Positions 10,484-22,429 of a stretch of DNA of 64,000 nt are shown here, piece by piece. The notes beneath the pieces were generated by a model. The model ran no database searches. It was not told the origin of the DNA and was given only the letters and a program-made list of their open reading frames with translations. Every line of letters starts with the position of its first letter. The stretch's first letter is position 1. Source of the stretch: Angiostrongylus vasorum (lineage: Eukaryota > Nematoda > Chromadorea > Rhabditida > Metastrongylidae); the NCBI GenBank assembly GCA_018806985.1, contig JADANN010000130.1:1-64000 (forward strand), in the 5' to 3' direction. A program made the translations under genes and the position numbers.

Positions 10484-10869
10484 CATTCCAACGGTTTACC
10501 GCCTCAACGTGGCTGGGAAGTGTTCCTGGGTGTCGGACTGCGATGTATAGCGGGATTCGTCGCCCGGCAGGATCTCCCAAGGTGAGAAGGAGTCTGGCGT
10601 TTCCACCAGAAGCCTAGCTAGGAGTAAACCAATACCAGGATCCACCACCATCCTTGTATCAAAGTCGCATAGTGGCAAATCTCACTCTAATCCACAAGGG
10701 CTGAGACTGCCTGCCGCTGTGACGACCTGGAGCAGCCTTTGGTCAGGCTGTCCTCGGGATTCCAGGAAACCACAATGGCTTAACCAGCAAATCTCCGAAA
10801 AATCGTGATTACGGTGGGGCCCGCACAACTAGTGAGGACGGGCCGTTCAAGTATCAAGTAAGTAAGTAA
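10484..10869 (+). mobile_element. AAGT-tailed SINE-like element, copy 1
   Basis: A roughly 390-bp element ending in GTATCAAGTAAGTAAGTAA. The same element lies inverted at about 46993-47389. Shared words are CCAACGGTT, CTGGGAAGTGTTCC, TCCACCACCAT, GTATCAAAGTCGCA, GGAAACCACAATGGCTTAA and CAGCAAATCTCCGAAAAA. The oligo(AAGT) tail suggests a non-LTR-mobilised SINE. I could not place clear pol III boxes. Confidence 0.65.
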
Positions 10870-10874
10870 TATTG

Positions 10875-11240
10875 ATTTATGCTCCCGAAAATCCCTTTTG
10901 TTTCCCAGATCGTTTCCGTCGCTGGGTGATTGCTGATGGGAACATCAGAGTAAAAACACAGGCTGAGAGAAAGGAAGAAAGATGGCGTCAGTGGTACTGT
11001 GGGTAATACGTGAGCCCCCGGAAAGGGTGATCGCTGCTCGATCTGGCCTGGGATCCTTGTTTTGCAAATATCTCAGCACCATAGTGATTGTGCATGACGA
11101 TTTGCCGAAAAATGGAAGATCGCGTTCCCTTCCTACAAAGAATCAGCGAAAAAAAGCCTGGATTCTGCGGGTTATGAACTCACCGATAGCGAAAGAAATG
11201 TCTGAGCTCCTCCCATGCTAGTTGCCGGGCCAGGAACTCA
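10875..11240 (+). repeat. SINE1 copy at start of duplication unit A
   Basis: It contains GTGATTGCTGATGGGA, GGCTGAGAGAAAGGA, an A-box-like TGGCGTCAGTGGT, a B-box-like segment (GCTCGATCTGGCCTGGGATC) and TTTTGCAAATATCTCAGCA. Copies at 24.86, 43.4 and 53.0 kb occupy the same place in the other duplication units, so the insertion predates the duplications. Confidence 0.7.
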
Positions 11241-11269
11241 GGCAGAGACGTTAGTAGGATCAGTGATAA

Positions 11270-11965
11270 CCAATGCTACCTGCGAGATGAAGCCGGCGTC
11301 AGTGAAGCTATTAGTGACCGTTAAAAAAAATTAGCAGATTTTGTTGCTATGAAAAATGATAAATAGTGTGTTCTACATTAATTAACAAAAAAACTAACAA
11401 TTTGTTCTTTCACACTTATTTTCTATAAGTTCTTTACTTTCTTCTCCAGTGTAAATTCATAATCTTCTCGTCAGAATCTCACCGGATTGCAACAGTTTCT
11501 GGCTTTTAGTGAGAAACGTTCCAAGCAAAAAATTTTCTATATCGAAAATCGCATTCCATAACGTCTGATGCTGTCATTGAGCTCTCCCACCTAGTTCGGT
11601 TTTGAAGTCTTCGTTGTTGGTGGAATGGCTGGTCGATCGATAGGCAAAACAAGAACATCTATAGAGCTTAACTGAAAGGGCAGAAAGGAGAAAACAGCGA
11701 GTAATGATCGAACTTTATGACAGACAAAATGACTGTATAAGGGCATTAGGTTTCGATTTGAATGACAAGAATGCTTCACTTTGTCGGGATTCACAATGCA
11801 CCGAAATTAGGAGGAAAATTGGACGATGTAAAGAACGTGAATGAGGTGACACTGCGACGTGGTTTTCCTTAGCAAGCTTTTTAACCCTTTCAAGTTTCTG
11901 GCTAAGCTGGATGCTTAAAGAAGGCTCTCAATTGGTCGCAATTTCTCCCCCGATCGGCAGACATA
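11270..11965 (+). repeat. Duplication-unit block a, copy A
   Basis: Matches 25060-25560, 43840-44060 and 53400-54070 (AGCCGG..GTCAGTGAAG.TATTAGTGA, then CTTCTTCTCCAGTGTAAATTCATAATCTTC and AATGCTTCACTTTGTCGGG words). I see no conserved ORF. It marks the start of the segmental duplication. Confidence 0.65.
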
Positions 11966-13115
11966 ATAAAATTTCTTCCTGCGTAACGTAATGTTGGAGC
12001 AATACGGCGTTTGTGTAACCCCTGCAGAATCACAAGTGATTCACTCTTTTTTTTCTAGAATTTTGGAAAATGGCTACCTAGAATGCTCGAAACGTTGCAT
12101 TCTTGTAAGAAGCGGTCAATTCAATCGTTTCCTACAGGTTTTTGTGTTGCTTCAAACCTAAAACGGCGCTTGAAAGAAAATATTGCTTTGTCTGACAAGA
12201 AAAATAATTGCGCACGGCTAAATTCAATGGGATTCCAATGCTGTCGTTACTGAATAACAGTAGTACTTCTACAGTTTATAACAATGCGTTTTATCACAGG
12301 AAGGGTTGACATCAGACTTCGGAGAACTGTGTTGTGGCGGCCACACGTCGAGGAAAGTCGAATGTGGTGATTGGAAACATTTCTTTCAGTAAGCGAGTCG
12401 AATTACTGTATTGCTCGACGTTGCGTGTAAATGCGAAGGAGTCACTCATTTCCAACATGTTGGCGATTTGCCGACTTTGTGAAAAACGAAAACACTGTCG
12501 TCGCCATCGGCTCTTTGATGAGAATTTAAGAATGCTGTATACAGCTGACTGAATAAATAGTTCAGTGTTGTGGCATTTCCTTTTCCGTTAAATGAATTTC
12601 TGAGCAACGAACAGTTCCACCACAGCATTCTCCTTGCGCTTTCAATACGACACGTCACGTAGTCGCGGGAATCCAATACAACAGAGAAGAAAAACCACGG
12701 TTACTACCACTCCATGAGGTCATGCTAGTGCTTGATATCTCTTTAGAAAAATTTCGGCACTAAAATGGTCACTACAGCGAATTAGATACCGGGCACATTA
12801 CCAGTTTAGTCCTTCTACCGACAATAAACTTCCCAGCACCCGTTTCTTTTGTACTCTTCCTGTTTGCTTAAGTATTCAGAACTAATTCATGTGTTGTTGC
12901 CTCTAGCGAAAGAGACATCATTGCATAAGGATTTTGTTACGGTGGCATTAACAGAGAGAATTTCTATTTAAATTTGTCAACATGAACTGGCCAAGAAATT
13001 TCGTATTCCAAGCAGAAATCTCTAGTACCTCCTGTTGTGTTGTAAAGATTTCGAAAAAGTGACTACTGGTTTCCGGTGCGAAGGGTCGACCACTGTGGAT
13101 TATCGATGCAGATCG

Positions 13116-13157
13116 ATCCAGCTCTGAAGAACACGAAGGCTTCGAAACGTTAGTTTT
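13116..13157 (+). ncRNA. Decayed hammerhead-like motif
   Basis: CAGCTCTGAAGAACACGAAG then GCTTCGAAACGTTAG. CTGAAGA and GAAACGTT are kept, but stem II and the stem I 3' strand no longer pair properly. Confidence 0.4.
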
Positions 13158-14524
13158 CATCAACCATGTGTTTGCTTATAACCGAAGAAGGTAGTGACGA
13201 AATTCGTTCCATAGGACTTCGTTCATAAAAGAACCTGGTATGGGTGCTTTACTACGTTGTCCGTACCGAATCGCGTTTCGAATGCTTTTGCCAAGAAATT
13301 CTTCATTGAACCACTTAGGAAACAGCAAAGTGCAGAATGGGGTTCCTGTCCACATATGACAAGCATAAGATTTTCCATCGTTGTACGAAATTGTTTCATC
13401 GAAAGCTAAGGGTACTGGTGCCATACAAAAACCCCTTCTTTAGAAACTTTGCAATAAAACAGGTAGAAGAAAGTTCTGAAATCACTCCGCTCATGATCTT
13501 TGATGAAGTAGCTTTGAAAGACGATAAAACATTTGTTGCTTATTCTTGCGCTGAAGTTTTGTCTCTTTCTTGTTTGCTAAAATTAAGGCGTGGGAACAAG
13601 CAGCTACGAAGTGAACCCGTAAAATAGTATTCTGTCAGAACGATGTGCAAATTTTTTTCGCATGAAGAACGTCTAAAGGCATCCACATCAGGTTCTTCAG
13701 TGGTGAGGTTCTGGCGAACTTACTGCTTACTTTTTTCAAATCTCCGAACTTCAGGAAGTGCTAAAGTATTCTACTACGTGTAAATAGGGAACTTTTCTCT
13801 GCTATTTCACGTCGACCATTTTTGATTGAGATTTTCCTGATTAAACCGTCCGTAATAAAAGCCTTATGCACAGCCGTGGTCTTTCGGGAAAGGAACGCTG
13901 AATGGAAAAAATTGTTAACTATTTCAAAAAGCTACGCAAAGCAGCACGAGTGCAGAAGACGGCGTGGTGTGTCTTATTCTGCAAAGTAACAAAATCACCA
14001 TCTTCGCCGTTTTTCGTTCCACTGAGATGGCCATTTGAAGGCTTGAATATCTCTCAAAGAGATTTCCAGCACTCCCATGACGCTCAGCTGAAAATGTGGT
14101 AAATGTGATGTTTCTTCTTGACTAGCTTAGATTCTCCGAAGGTACAGTGTCATGTTGAAAGCGGAGGTAGAATATTGTAGGGAAACTGTTCGTTTCTCAG
14201 CGACGACACGGAACTGCTTATTCAGTTCCGCTCACCGTTCGTAATATTCTTGCAAAAATGCTGATTGCGCTGATGGTGATCGGTGCTTTCGATTTGTCAT
14301 CGGCAAAGCACAAAAACACAGAATTTATTATATTCGCAAAGTCGGAGACACGTTTTAACATTGGTATTAAGTGGAATCTTCGGCTTTACTTGCTGCCTAG
14401 ATCACTACAGTAATGTGCGACGCGCATTCTGAAAGAAGTATTTTCCATTACCATCCTTCGACTAACCTGTTTAAAAAGCAGTGACCAGAAAATAGTTCCT
14501 CGAAATCCGACGTTAAACCTTGGT

Positions 14525-14665
14525 ATACTACACAGTGGCAGTGATGCCGATCATCACGAGAACTTTGCTAGTACGATCCCACTCCTGTCTCGCCAAGCCT
14601 ATCGTCTTTCCGGGTTCGGAAAATTGGTACCGGCTTGTCTGGGAAAAAATCGCTCTGTGCAGTCT
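14525..14665 (+). repeat. Old SINE2 relic
   Basis: Words GTGGCAGTGATGCCGATCA, GATCCCACTCCTGTCTCGCC, TTCCGGGTTCGGAAAATTG and CGGCTTGTCTGGGA parallel the intact SINE2 at 52.08 kb. Related relics lie at 16745-16870 and 28200-28330. Confidence 0.45.
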
Positions 14666-15336
14666 AAACGGAACGCTCTAGTCCGACTCTGTCAGAACTC
14701 CATGGAGAAACCACTCGAAAAGCACTCTACTATTTTTATCGGCATCAGTCTTTGATGAGAATTTTATGAATCCCGAATAGAGGTGAATAAGTAGATCCGC
14801 TTCCGTGTCGATTAGATGAATTTCTGAGCAACGTGCAATTGCGCCGCAGCATTCTCGTTGCGCTTTTAATAGAACACTGCATGTTGCCGAAACATCCGAG
14901 CCAATTTGGAAGAAAAAACAATGCTTACAAGCATTTCAGTTGATGGTCATGCTAGTGCTTGAAATAACTTTTCAAAACCTTTTGCCATTCAAATGGTCAT
15001 TTCGACGAAGGAAATGCCTGGCACAGTGCCATTTTAATCGATTTTAGTGACAACAAACATCATCGGCTTTTTGTACTCTTCCTGATGGCTTAAGTACGCA
15101 GAACTATTTCATGTGGTGTTGTTTCTAGCAAAAAGCGGCAGCACCACGTATGGAATTTATTACGGTGACATTAACCCTAGAAAATTTCGATTTAAATTGG
15201 TGGAGATGAACTAGCCAAGAATTTCCGTATTCCTAGCAAAGACCTGTGGTGCATCCTAAACATCTGAAGAATAGGAAAAATGACCATTAATTTTCGGTAC
15301 GATAGAACGACCAGTATGCAGTATCAATACGGATCA

Positions 15337-15380
15337 ACACGACTCTGAAGAACACAAAGACGTCGAAACGTTAGCGGAAC
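15337..15380 (+). ncRNA. Decayed hammerhead-like motif
   Basis: GACTCTGAAGAACACAAAGA then CGTCGAAACGTTAGCGGAAC. The core words are kept and stem II is partly lost. It is the tandem-duplicate partner of the motif at 13116. Confidence 0.45.
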
Positions 15381-16744
15381 AAACCTTTCGTGTTAGCTTA
15401 GTAATCGAAGAAGCTAGTCACGAACAAGTTTGTCAAGATTCCGTTCACAACAGAGCCTCGTATGGGCGCCTTACTACGTTCTCCATGCCGAAGCGGATTT
15501 CGAATGCTTTTGCAAAGAAATTCTTCATTGGTCGGAAACGCTTAGTGCTAGCCTCATTGTCGATTACGGTAAAATGTAGAAAGGGTTTATGTCTACGTAT
15601 GAGAAGCATGGGATGTTTTATCGTTTTACGAAATTGTCTCATGAAAAACAGCTTGTGTAGAAACTTTGCAGTATGTAACGTAACAGAAAGTTCTGCAATC
15701 ATTTCGCTCTTGATCTTTGATGATATAGCTTTGAAAGACGATAAAAGGTTCACTGCTTATCTTTGCGTTGAGTTTATCTCTTTCTGTTGTTTGCTATAAT
15801 TGACACTGGGGGTAAGGCAACAAGCGGTTGCAAAGTAAAACCGTTAAATAATTTTCTGTGACAACGATGAGGATTCCGTTTCGCTACGTAGAACGTCTAG
15901 TGGCATCCATTTCAGGTTCTGCAGTGGTGAGGTTCTCCCGAACTTACTGGCTACTTTTTAGAACTCCGACCTTCAAGAAATATTAAAGGTTTCTACTTGG
16001 TGTAAACACGGACTTTTCTTATCTATTTCATGTCGACCATTCTTAGACGAGATTTTCCTGATTAAAGCATCCGTAATAAAAGCGTTATGCAAAGCTGTGC
16101 TTTCCGGGAAGGAAAGCTGAATAACTGTTAGCTATTTCAGGAGCTGCACAAAGCAGGAAAAGCAAAAACTGGTACTGTGGTGTTTTTCATTGCGTAAAAG
16201 GAACAAAGTGTCCAGCTTCGCTGTTTTTCGCTCCACGGAGATGGCGGTTTGAATGCTTAAATATCTCTGAAAACATTTCTAGCAATCCCACGACACTCAG
16301 TTGAAAATGTGGTAAATGGGGTGTGACTTCTTCACCAACGTTGATTCTTCGACTTGGTACATTGTCATATTGAAAGCCGAAGTGGAATACTGTAGCGAAA
16401 CTGTTCATTTCTTGGCGATTTAATTAAAACGACACTAAACTGCTTATTCGGTTTTGTTTATCGTTCATAAAAATTCTTGAAAAATGCTGATGGCGCTGAC
16501 GGTGGTTTCGATTTGTCATCGGCGAAAGAGAAAAAGACAGAATTTATTACATTCACGAAATCGAAGAAACGCTTACATAATTGTATTGGGTGGAATATTC
16601 AACTTTGCTCACTACTTCGATCACTACAGTGATGCCACTCGTACTCCGGAAGAAACACTTTCCATTAGTATCCTCGAAAATCCGTTTGTCGTGCAGCGGC
16701 CGAAAAACACCTCCTTTAAATCCGTCGTTGCGCCATAATATGCT

Positions 16745-16870
16745 ACATTGTGGCAGTGAGGCCGATCATCACGAGCACAGTGCTGGTCCGATCCCACTTC
16801 TGCCTCAGCCTCTCACCTTTCCGGGTTGGAAAATTGCCACCGGCTGGTCCGGTAAAAAAATATCACTCTT
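16745..16870 (+). repeat. Old SINE2 relic (tandem-duplicate partner)
   Basis: Same words as the relic at 14525, including TTCCGGGTTGGAAAATTG, at the 2.2-kb offset. Confidence 0.45.
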
Positions 16871-16959
16871 TGAAGTCTAAGTCGGGAAGCCGTAGCACAT
16901 CTATCTCATGACTCCTGGGAGAAACCACTCGACCAGAATTCTACGATATTCATAATGGA

Positions 16960-18100
16960 GGGAAAATTCTTGAGCTGCAGCCGAAGCCACCAGTAAAGGT
17001 TGGGAGACCTTAACGAAAGATGGCCTTAATGAAACGAAACGAATGTGAGATGCGGTGATATCATCAAGCAGAAGTGAAAGATGGGTGGTGGAATAAGGTA
17101 AAAAATTTTTCGATTTTCCTTGAGGCGCAGTCATGACTAAACGGCTCATCAAAACAAGAAATCAATCTTGCACATGCCACGCGGCATTTTTGCATTTTTC
17201 ATCCATTCACGAAAATTTTGGAGTCTCACTGAGTGCAGTTCTACGCAGTTCTTTGTCTAGTAAGTTCCAGCAATATTTCCTTTGAAGTGCCGTTTTCAGG
17301 CAGAATTATTGAAGTAATACAAAAGCCTAAAAACATGGGATAAGCAGAAAAGACTGCTTACTATAAGAAAGCAGTCTCGCGAATTTTGCAGGTGATGCTT
17401 TCTAAAATTTGCGGAAGTGAGATGAATCAGTCATAAAAGCCGCCCCTCAAGTGCTGTGTGGCTTCACCGTATAAAGCGCCTGTTAGCAAATTTTACTTTC
17501 TTTTTTAGATAGTGGAGAAATTGCGAGCAATCAGCTGCGTTTTGTAAACATCCAGACTTAACTCAAATATGGAAGTTTTAAACGGTGAATAAGGGAAGCC
17601 GCTGCCCAGCGATACGTCAGTCGCGTTCTGCAGAACCTCCTATTTATTTTCTAATCTCGGTGAATTGGCAATTCAACAAAACCGAAGTATTTCTGTGCTC
17701 CAAAACAAAACATTAGGTGTTAGTGTATTCAATTCGTCTGTAATCAATTTTGGCGCGCCTTCTTTTTTTCATCTTTTTCATTGTGATGGTTTCCTTGCTG
17801 AATCTCATTCCTCCGCGCTCGTGAACCCTTCAGAGGAATTATGCAGATATTCTTATTTTGCTTATCAGTCGACTATTATATCAACAGAGCAGATTTCATA
17901 GCCGAACTATGTGGGGACGCTTATGGATCTCAAGAGTTTAGTCACTGCGATTTCGGCAGCTTAGAAATTTGCTGTTAAGAACATTTTTGCACCGAATGTC
18001 CGAATGTCATGCTTCGTTTTCCTCGCTTGATGTCTTCTTGGACAGACTTTTTCCCTAAAAAGTGTGTTTATAACGACGGCGTTTTGTCGATTTTGAAGTC
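16960..18100 (+). repeat. Block upstream of secreted-gene copy A
   Basis: Homologous to 28390-29640 (B), 44060-45050 (C) and 56050-56660 (D). The best-conserved part (17740-17910: TCATTGTGATGG, CCTTCAGAGGAATTATGCAG, CAGTCGACTAT) lies shortly before gene exon 1 in every unit and could hold promoter or upstream exon sequence. I see no conserved reading frame across all copies. Confidence 0.5.
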
Positions 18101-18135
18101 TTTATAATAATTGCGTGGAATTTTAGGAACCAAAA

Positions 18136-19207
18136 ATGCATAGTCATTAGTAACGTGGTGAGTCCCTCCAGCCCTTTGTGGTTGCGCTTCTAACCGCAGT
18201 CTCGACAGTGGTGGGATGTGGGAGTGATGCCACCAGGCCAATGTAATGAGTAGAAGATTCTTGTGCTCGTACAAGTAATTGCAATTTTAAATACGGAGCC
18301 TTGATCCTCAACAACAGGAAAAAATTTAGCACCTCGCAATCACTCAAAAGCTTTCGTAATACGAACTTTTTGATGATATCGCTAAGAATTCCGAAATAAC
18401 AGAAGTAGAGGAGAAAAAAATCCCTAAGAAATATTTTTCCAGAACGTCCCCTGAAATTTCGAAAAATTAGTTGTCTCAAAATGATTAGGTTTTTAATTAT
18501 TACTACTCTTCCGCTAAGTATTATTATAATTGTGAATTATTACTTTTGTTTTTCTTTACCAACAAAAGCTGTGAAATTTCGTTACAGCGAGCACTAGGAA
18601 CTTCAACATCACCGGCTTTAAGTTACCAGTGGCCATGATTTTCAGTGGAATAAGGCCAAGCTCCTGGCATTGCGACTAGCATGGGAGGAGCTCAAGCATT
18701 TGTACAACGTATTATAATGCAAGCAGTGAGTTCACAACTCCTAAATTTCAAGCTTTTCTTCGCCGTTTCTCGGCTGTTGGGAAAAAGTGAACTTTAATTT
18801 TTTTTCACAGTTCGTCACATTTTTTAGTTCCACCGCGGTTTATTTGGCTCGACAAAAAATCGATTGACAACACTTCCATATAAACTCTGCCAACAAATGC
18901 AAGCTTTTTTTCTTGAGGTCTTTGAAGTTCTCGAACGGCAAGGTCGTGGCGCTGGCCTTTCTGACGCCATTATCGGAGTCATCTTAGGTCAACTTACTGT
19001 TCAGACCACTTATACTCCACTGGAATGCCCTAATGTATTCGTGAATCCAACAGCGAATCCTAGGAGTGAGTCTACAGCATCTCGTGTTCGTAAAGCAGAT
19101 CCCGTGCATAATTCTTGATTTGACAAAGAAAAACCTTCAAAATAATTTATTGTTTCGTCCGTTGTATTTCTCCAGCCGTAAAGGCCAACCCGATTACAAA
19201 CACAATT
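18136..19207 (+). pseudogene. Secreted-protein gene, copy A (decayed, lacks final exon)
   Basis: Homologue of the intact gene at 30089-34622. Exon 1 starts at an ATG at 18136, but in the reading frame a TAG follows after four codons, and a base insertion in GGATGTGGGAGTG shifts the frame. Exon 2 (18588-18725) keeps STRNFNITGFKLPVAMIFSG and a GTGAGT donor but has an 11-nt net deletion against copy B. Exon 3 (18918-19065) is still open: EVLERQGRGAGLSDAIIG, GQLTVQTTYTPLECPNVFV. A possible exon 4 (CCGTAAAGGCCAACCCGATT) follows at 19176. The last exon, present in B after the retroelement-filled intron, is deleted here: sequence goes from the PLE fragment at 21240 directly into the post-gene block. 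Confidence 0.75.
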
Positions 19208-19909
19208 GTAATCATTCATCTTTCAATAAAATAATTAACAAATAATAAAAAGCAATAGCAGTTATTAACGAAAATAGTAAGAATACTCATAAGGAGAGGT
19301 AACAACACGTTTTTCGCAAACAATTTGAAGCGTCTGTAGAGAAACGAAACCGGCGAGCATTTCTGGCACCCATCGATTTTCTTAAATAGAGATCATGGCG
19401 AGATGAAAGAGAATTAAATAAGAAGCAGAAGCGGAAATGGTAGATGAAGATGACCCTGTCTTTTGAAAGCGATCTGCGCGCTGTCATCCATGCAAAAACA
19501 AGCAAAATCGGCCGTTTTTCAGTCATTCTTCTGCAAAATGGGTGTTCCCCTCGCTATTGTTCACAAGCTTTTTAGTGATTCCAAAGAAATATTTGTTTCC
19601 CTACATTTTAGAGAGAAATTCAAAGAATGGTAGCTTTCATGGTGGTTAGTTATGAAAGGCATATTTCTTCCGAAACACTTGACTCTCCGCATTACTTTCT
19701 CTTCACTGCCTACGACTTTTTTTTCCATGAGATGGTATTGTGTGAAGTACCAGCACAATGATGTTTGAGACATTTGTGGAACTCAGAAATGCTGAGTGGG
19801 CGTGGAATTCGTCGTAACCCTTTCCCGGGGGATAACGTCTCGCCCACTGCATCACAGACGCCCTTGCTTTCCACAAAACCAGCCAGTTTTATCACCATTA
19901 TGTTGTTGT

Positions 19910-20100
19910 ATAGTTTCAGCTTAACTGTGTTCGATGTCGATTTGTGCCCCCCAGTTGATCCCCGATGGATGACGACTTCTGATAGCACTGTTAGGGCAAA
20001 AAAGAACTTGTTAAGGGAAGGGCATTGGAGGGGGATCGGTAGTGCAGCTGGTAAACGTGAGTACCCAGAAAGGGCAATCGAGGTTTCGAAGCTCAACTAA
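19910..20100 (+). repeat. SINE1 copy
   Basis: TTTCAGCTTAACTGTGTTCGATG, GATAGCACTGTTAGGGCAAA and a CAGAAAGGGCAATCGAGGTTTCGAAG B-box-like end. Its counterpart at 31850 sits at the same place in unit B. Confidence 0.6.
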
Positions 20101-20102
20101 GT

Positions 20103-21240
20103 TCCCAACTTTTCAAATATTCCATTATCCTGCAAAGCACACGTATAACAAAGCAGTAGCTAATATCTCAGCAGTATAGTCTTGTTCGTGCCTAGAAAGG
20201 CCTAATCCTGCATAATTTACTCGGTCAATCCCTACAACTAACACAAACAAAAGAAGAAAAAATTGAACGATAATAATATTCTCAATAGTTCCTCGAAAAA
20301 CATCGTTTTTGACGCGACCTTCCACTGGGGAAGAACAGCCGCTTGAAGTCGCTAATGGTTGATAACTGTCTCTACCTCACATCAACGGTCGATTCCATGA
20401 CTCGAAACAACTTTACGCGTAATCTCTGGGCGTTGCTTTCTGGTATTCCACTCCCTCTCGAGCACCCAAATTTTCTTAGAACGTCTACCGAGCGCGTGTC
20501 CTAACAACGCGTACGTAATTGAGTCCTTCCACGTTACGCTTCACAAGAACGTATCGAAAAACTCGAATATCTCTGGTAACACGAAAGTGGAATAAATATG
20601 TTTGGCTTGTCTATTCAGCAGCCTTTGGCCTTTTTTTAAAAGATTGGCTAAACCGCTCGATTTTCAGATTCTCTGAGAAGTGTTACACGCAAGTGAATGG
20701 GGTTTACAATGGGACAGTAGTTAGCATCATTTCTTTGTTTTGCGTTGATGACTAAAATGAAACCCCCGCTGTCTGTCCCGGGATCGGGTCCCAACTTTGC
20801 TGTAGATGCACAGCTAATTATTTTGCCTTTTTTGATACTCAGGAGGAGATGGGCAAATATCTTTAAATTACTGCGCGGACCGTTTGAGTACATTAAAATC
20901 ACGGGATAGTCTTCGCCGTCAGTTTGTTCGTAGCCGCTTATACCACTTATGTGAAATGCAAAATCGTGCAGTTTGCACTTATATCAGGAACGGTTATCTG
21001 CGTGAGTTCGGGTCTGATGTAGGTATGATGTATATATAACTCTTGTAATATTTGCGGAAATATTGGCGATACAGGTAGGCCATTATGTGTCCACATTGAA
21101 GAACACCCCTATAGGGTAGCCCTCTCAGGAGTCACAGCATGCGATAGCGTAGCGGAGACCATTTTGATGCAAGAGTCGCTGTTTTGGAACAGGATCCTAG
21201 GGATCGCAGCAAAAAAGGTCTTATCCTAAGCTATAGGCGC
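20103..21240 (+). mobile_element. Penelope-like element, copy 4 (inverted 3' end plus RT/EN relic)
   Basis: The left 300 bp is PLE 3'-end sequence in minus orientation (GCAGTAGCTAATATCTCAGCA is a decayed hammerhead; CTCTGGGCGTTG at about 20425). It then joins RT sequence in plus orientation from GAGCACCCAAATTTTCTTAG, through ..CGTGTCCTAACAACGCGTACG and a decayed RT core, to the GIY-YIG region at 20920-21200. It is the same insertion event as 32040-33990 (same junction, same flanking SINE1), truncated on the right. There are no open frames of useful length. Confidence 0.7.
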
Positions 21241-21480
21241 CTTGAGGGTTGTTGGATCATCGTGAACAAATCTTTTCCTTTAGAGTTCTAACATATTCAA
21301 TGTAGAAACTGGTCATCAAAAATGAGAATGAAAAACGTTCTTCCGGATTTTGTAACGCGTCATGTCAAGGGTTTTTAAATGATCAATAAGAAAGCTATAG
21401 TTGCTCAAGGCGATCTTAAACCCTTTCCACGATCTTAAAGGAATCGGACATCTTTAGTGAGAAGTGAAATCTTGTGGTAA
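21240..21480 (+). repeat. Post-gene block, copy A
   Basis: GATCATCGTGAACAAATCTT, TGGTCATCAAAAATGAGAATG and TTTTTAAATGATCAATAAGAA match 34976-35180 and, more weakly, 58660-58820. Confidence 0.6.
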
Positions 21481-21759
21481 ACCCTTCCTGTTGGTGTGGA
21501 TGCCTCTCATTCGACGCCGTCTTCGATGAAAATTAAGTCAGTCAATGAACAAGCATAGCTTATCAGTGAAAGTAATACATGATGAATTAGCCATGCCAAT
21601 GTTAGAGGCATAATCGATCAGTGAAATATTGCTACGGTCTATGTTAACTGGCGATGACACCGACTTCCGTAGGATGGGACTGTCCCGCAGAAAAAGCAAT
21701 TTGTATCAGCAGGACAAATCACTACGAAACAAAAACCGTCCTCCATAAAAGAGTGTCTG

Positions 21760-21950
21760 CAGGGTGAGGATGCCTCGTTCGAACGGTGCTCCATTCAAGA
21801 AGGTCCGATTCGATACGATGAAGTACCACATCAACTGTACGAAGAGTTGTGGACGTCGACTACGGTCGTCGGCTCTGAGGAAGGCGAAGACGTCGAATAG
21901 TCTAGCCGAATTAAGTTCACTTCATTTACCTTGTGTTAGCCTATGAATGG
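21760..21950 (+). repeat. Hammerhead-bearing retrozyme-like repeat
   Basis: The repeat body (GAGGATGCCTCGTTCGAACG, GTGCTCCA, GTACCACATCA, GAAGAGTTGTGGACGTCGAC) ends in the motif at 21869-21909: TCGGCT, CTGAGGA, A, stem II GGCG/CGTC with loop AAGA, GAATAGTCT, AGCCGA. Stem I is perfectly complementary over 6 bp. GAAA has become GAAT and stem III is altered. The 35510-35660 copy is its duplication partner. Confidence 0.6.
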
Positions 21951-22084
21951 AAGAGTGTAAATTTATTTATATGATCACCACCATTCAACGCCATCAAAAT
22001 TAAGAAATCCAATGATCCTAGTGATAGAAAATAAAAAAGAGGGGGAGGTAATTGAAAAGTGATTACATTATTACTTATCCTACT

Positions 22085-22380
22085 GCTTCGGTTTAGTTGG
22101 ATTCAATAGCGACTGGTGCTTCCCAGATCAATCCCATCCACTGGTGATTGCTGATATCACCCTACAAAAAAAAAGCACGGCTGAGAGAAAGGCGAAACAA
22201 AGTATAAAAGATGGTGTGGTGGTGGACGCGTTCGCTCTCGCAAGGGTAATTATGAGTTCTATCACCACCATTACACCTGCGGGCTGGAGTTCTGCAAATA
22301 TCTCAGCATCGTTGTGGTTATATTTCACATAACACCCTTGCCATGAAAAAAAAGCAGCCAATAAATAAAAGGTGATTACG
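22085..22380 (+). repeat. SINE1 copy (well preserved)
   Basis: TTGGATTCAATAGCGACTGG, CTTCCCAGATCAATCCCATC, GGTGATTGCTGATATC, GGCTGAGAGAAAGGCGAAAC, GGTGTGGTGGTGGACGCGTT, TCTGCAAATATCTCAGCATC and GTTATATTTCACATAACACC, then GCCATGAAAAAA and a short A-rich tail. Confidence 0.75.
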
Positions 22381-22429
22381 ACATGGTAATGTTCATTGTT
22401 AGTTTCTTAAAACCAAACGGAAAAACCAA

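Larger units (their letters stand above)
12508..14742 (+). repeat. 2.2-kb tandem duplication, first copy
   Basis: Matches 14743-16960 at a constant offset of about 2.22 kb. Anchor pairs are TTTCTGAGCAACG (12595/14817), the hammerhead remnant (13116/15337) and GAATATTGTAG/GAATACTGTAG (14171/16386). Units B (25.9-28.6 kb) and E (62.3 kb to window end) carry one copy. Short ORFs within it are not conserved between copies, so I call no gene. Confidence 0.7.
14743..16960 (+). repeat. 2.2-kb tandem duplication, second copy
   Basis: Second copy of the 12508-14742 segment. Indels against the first copy are frequent and the divergence is visible at many bases, so it is old. It includes its own hammerhead remnant and SINE2 relic. 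Confidence 0.7.

Noticed and set aside
13902..14102. Short ORF MEKIVNYFKKLRKAARVQK with relatives at 27421 and 63786
   Set aside because: The resemblance comes from segmental duplication. Frames are broken in the second tandem copy (about 16110) and in unit E, so coding constraint is not supported.
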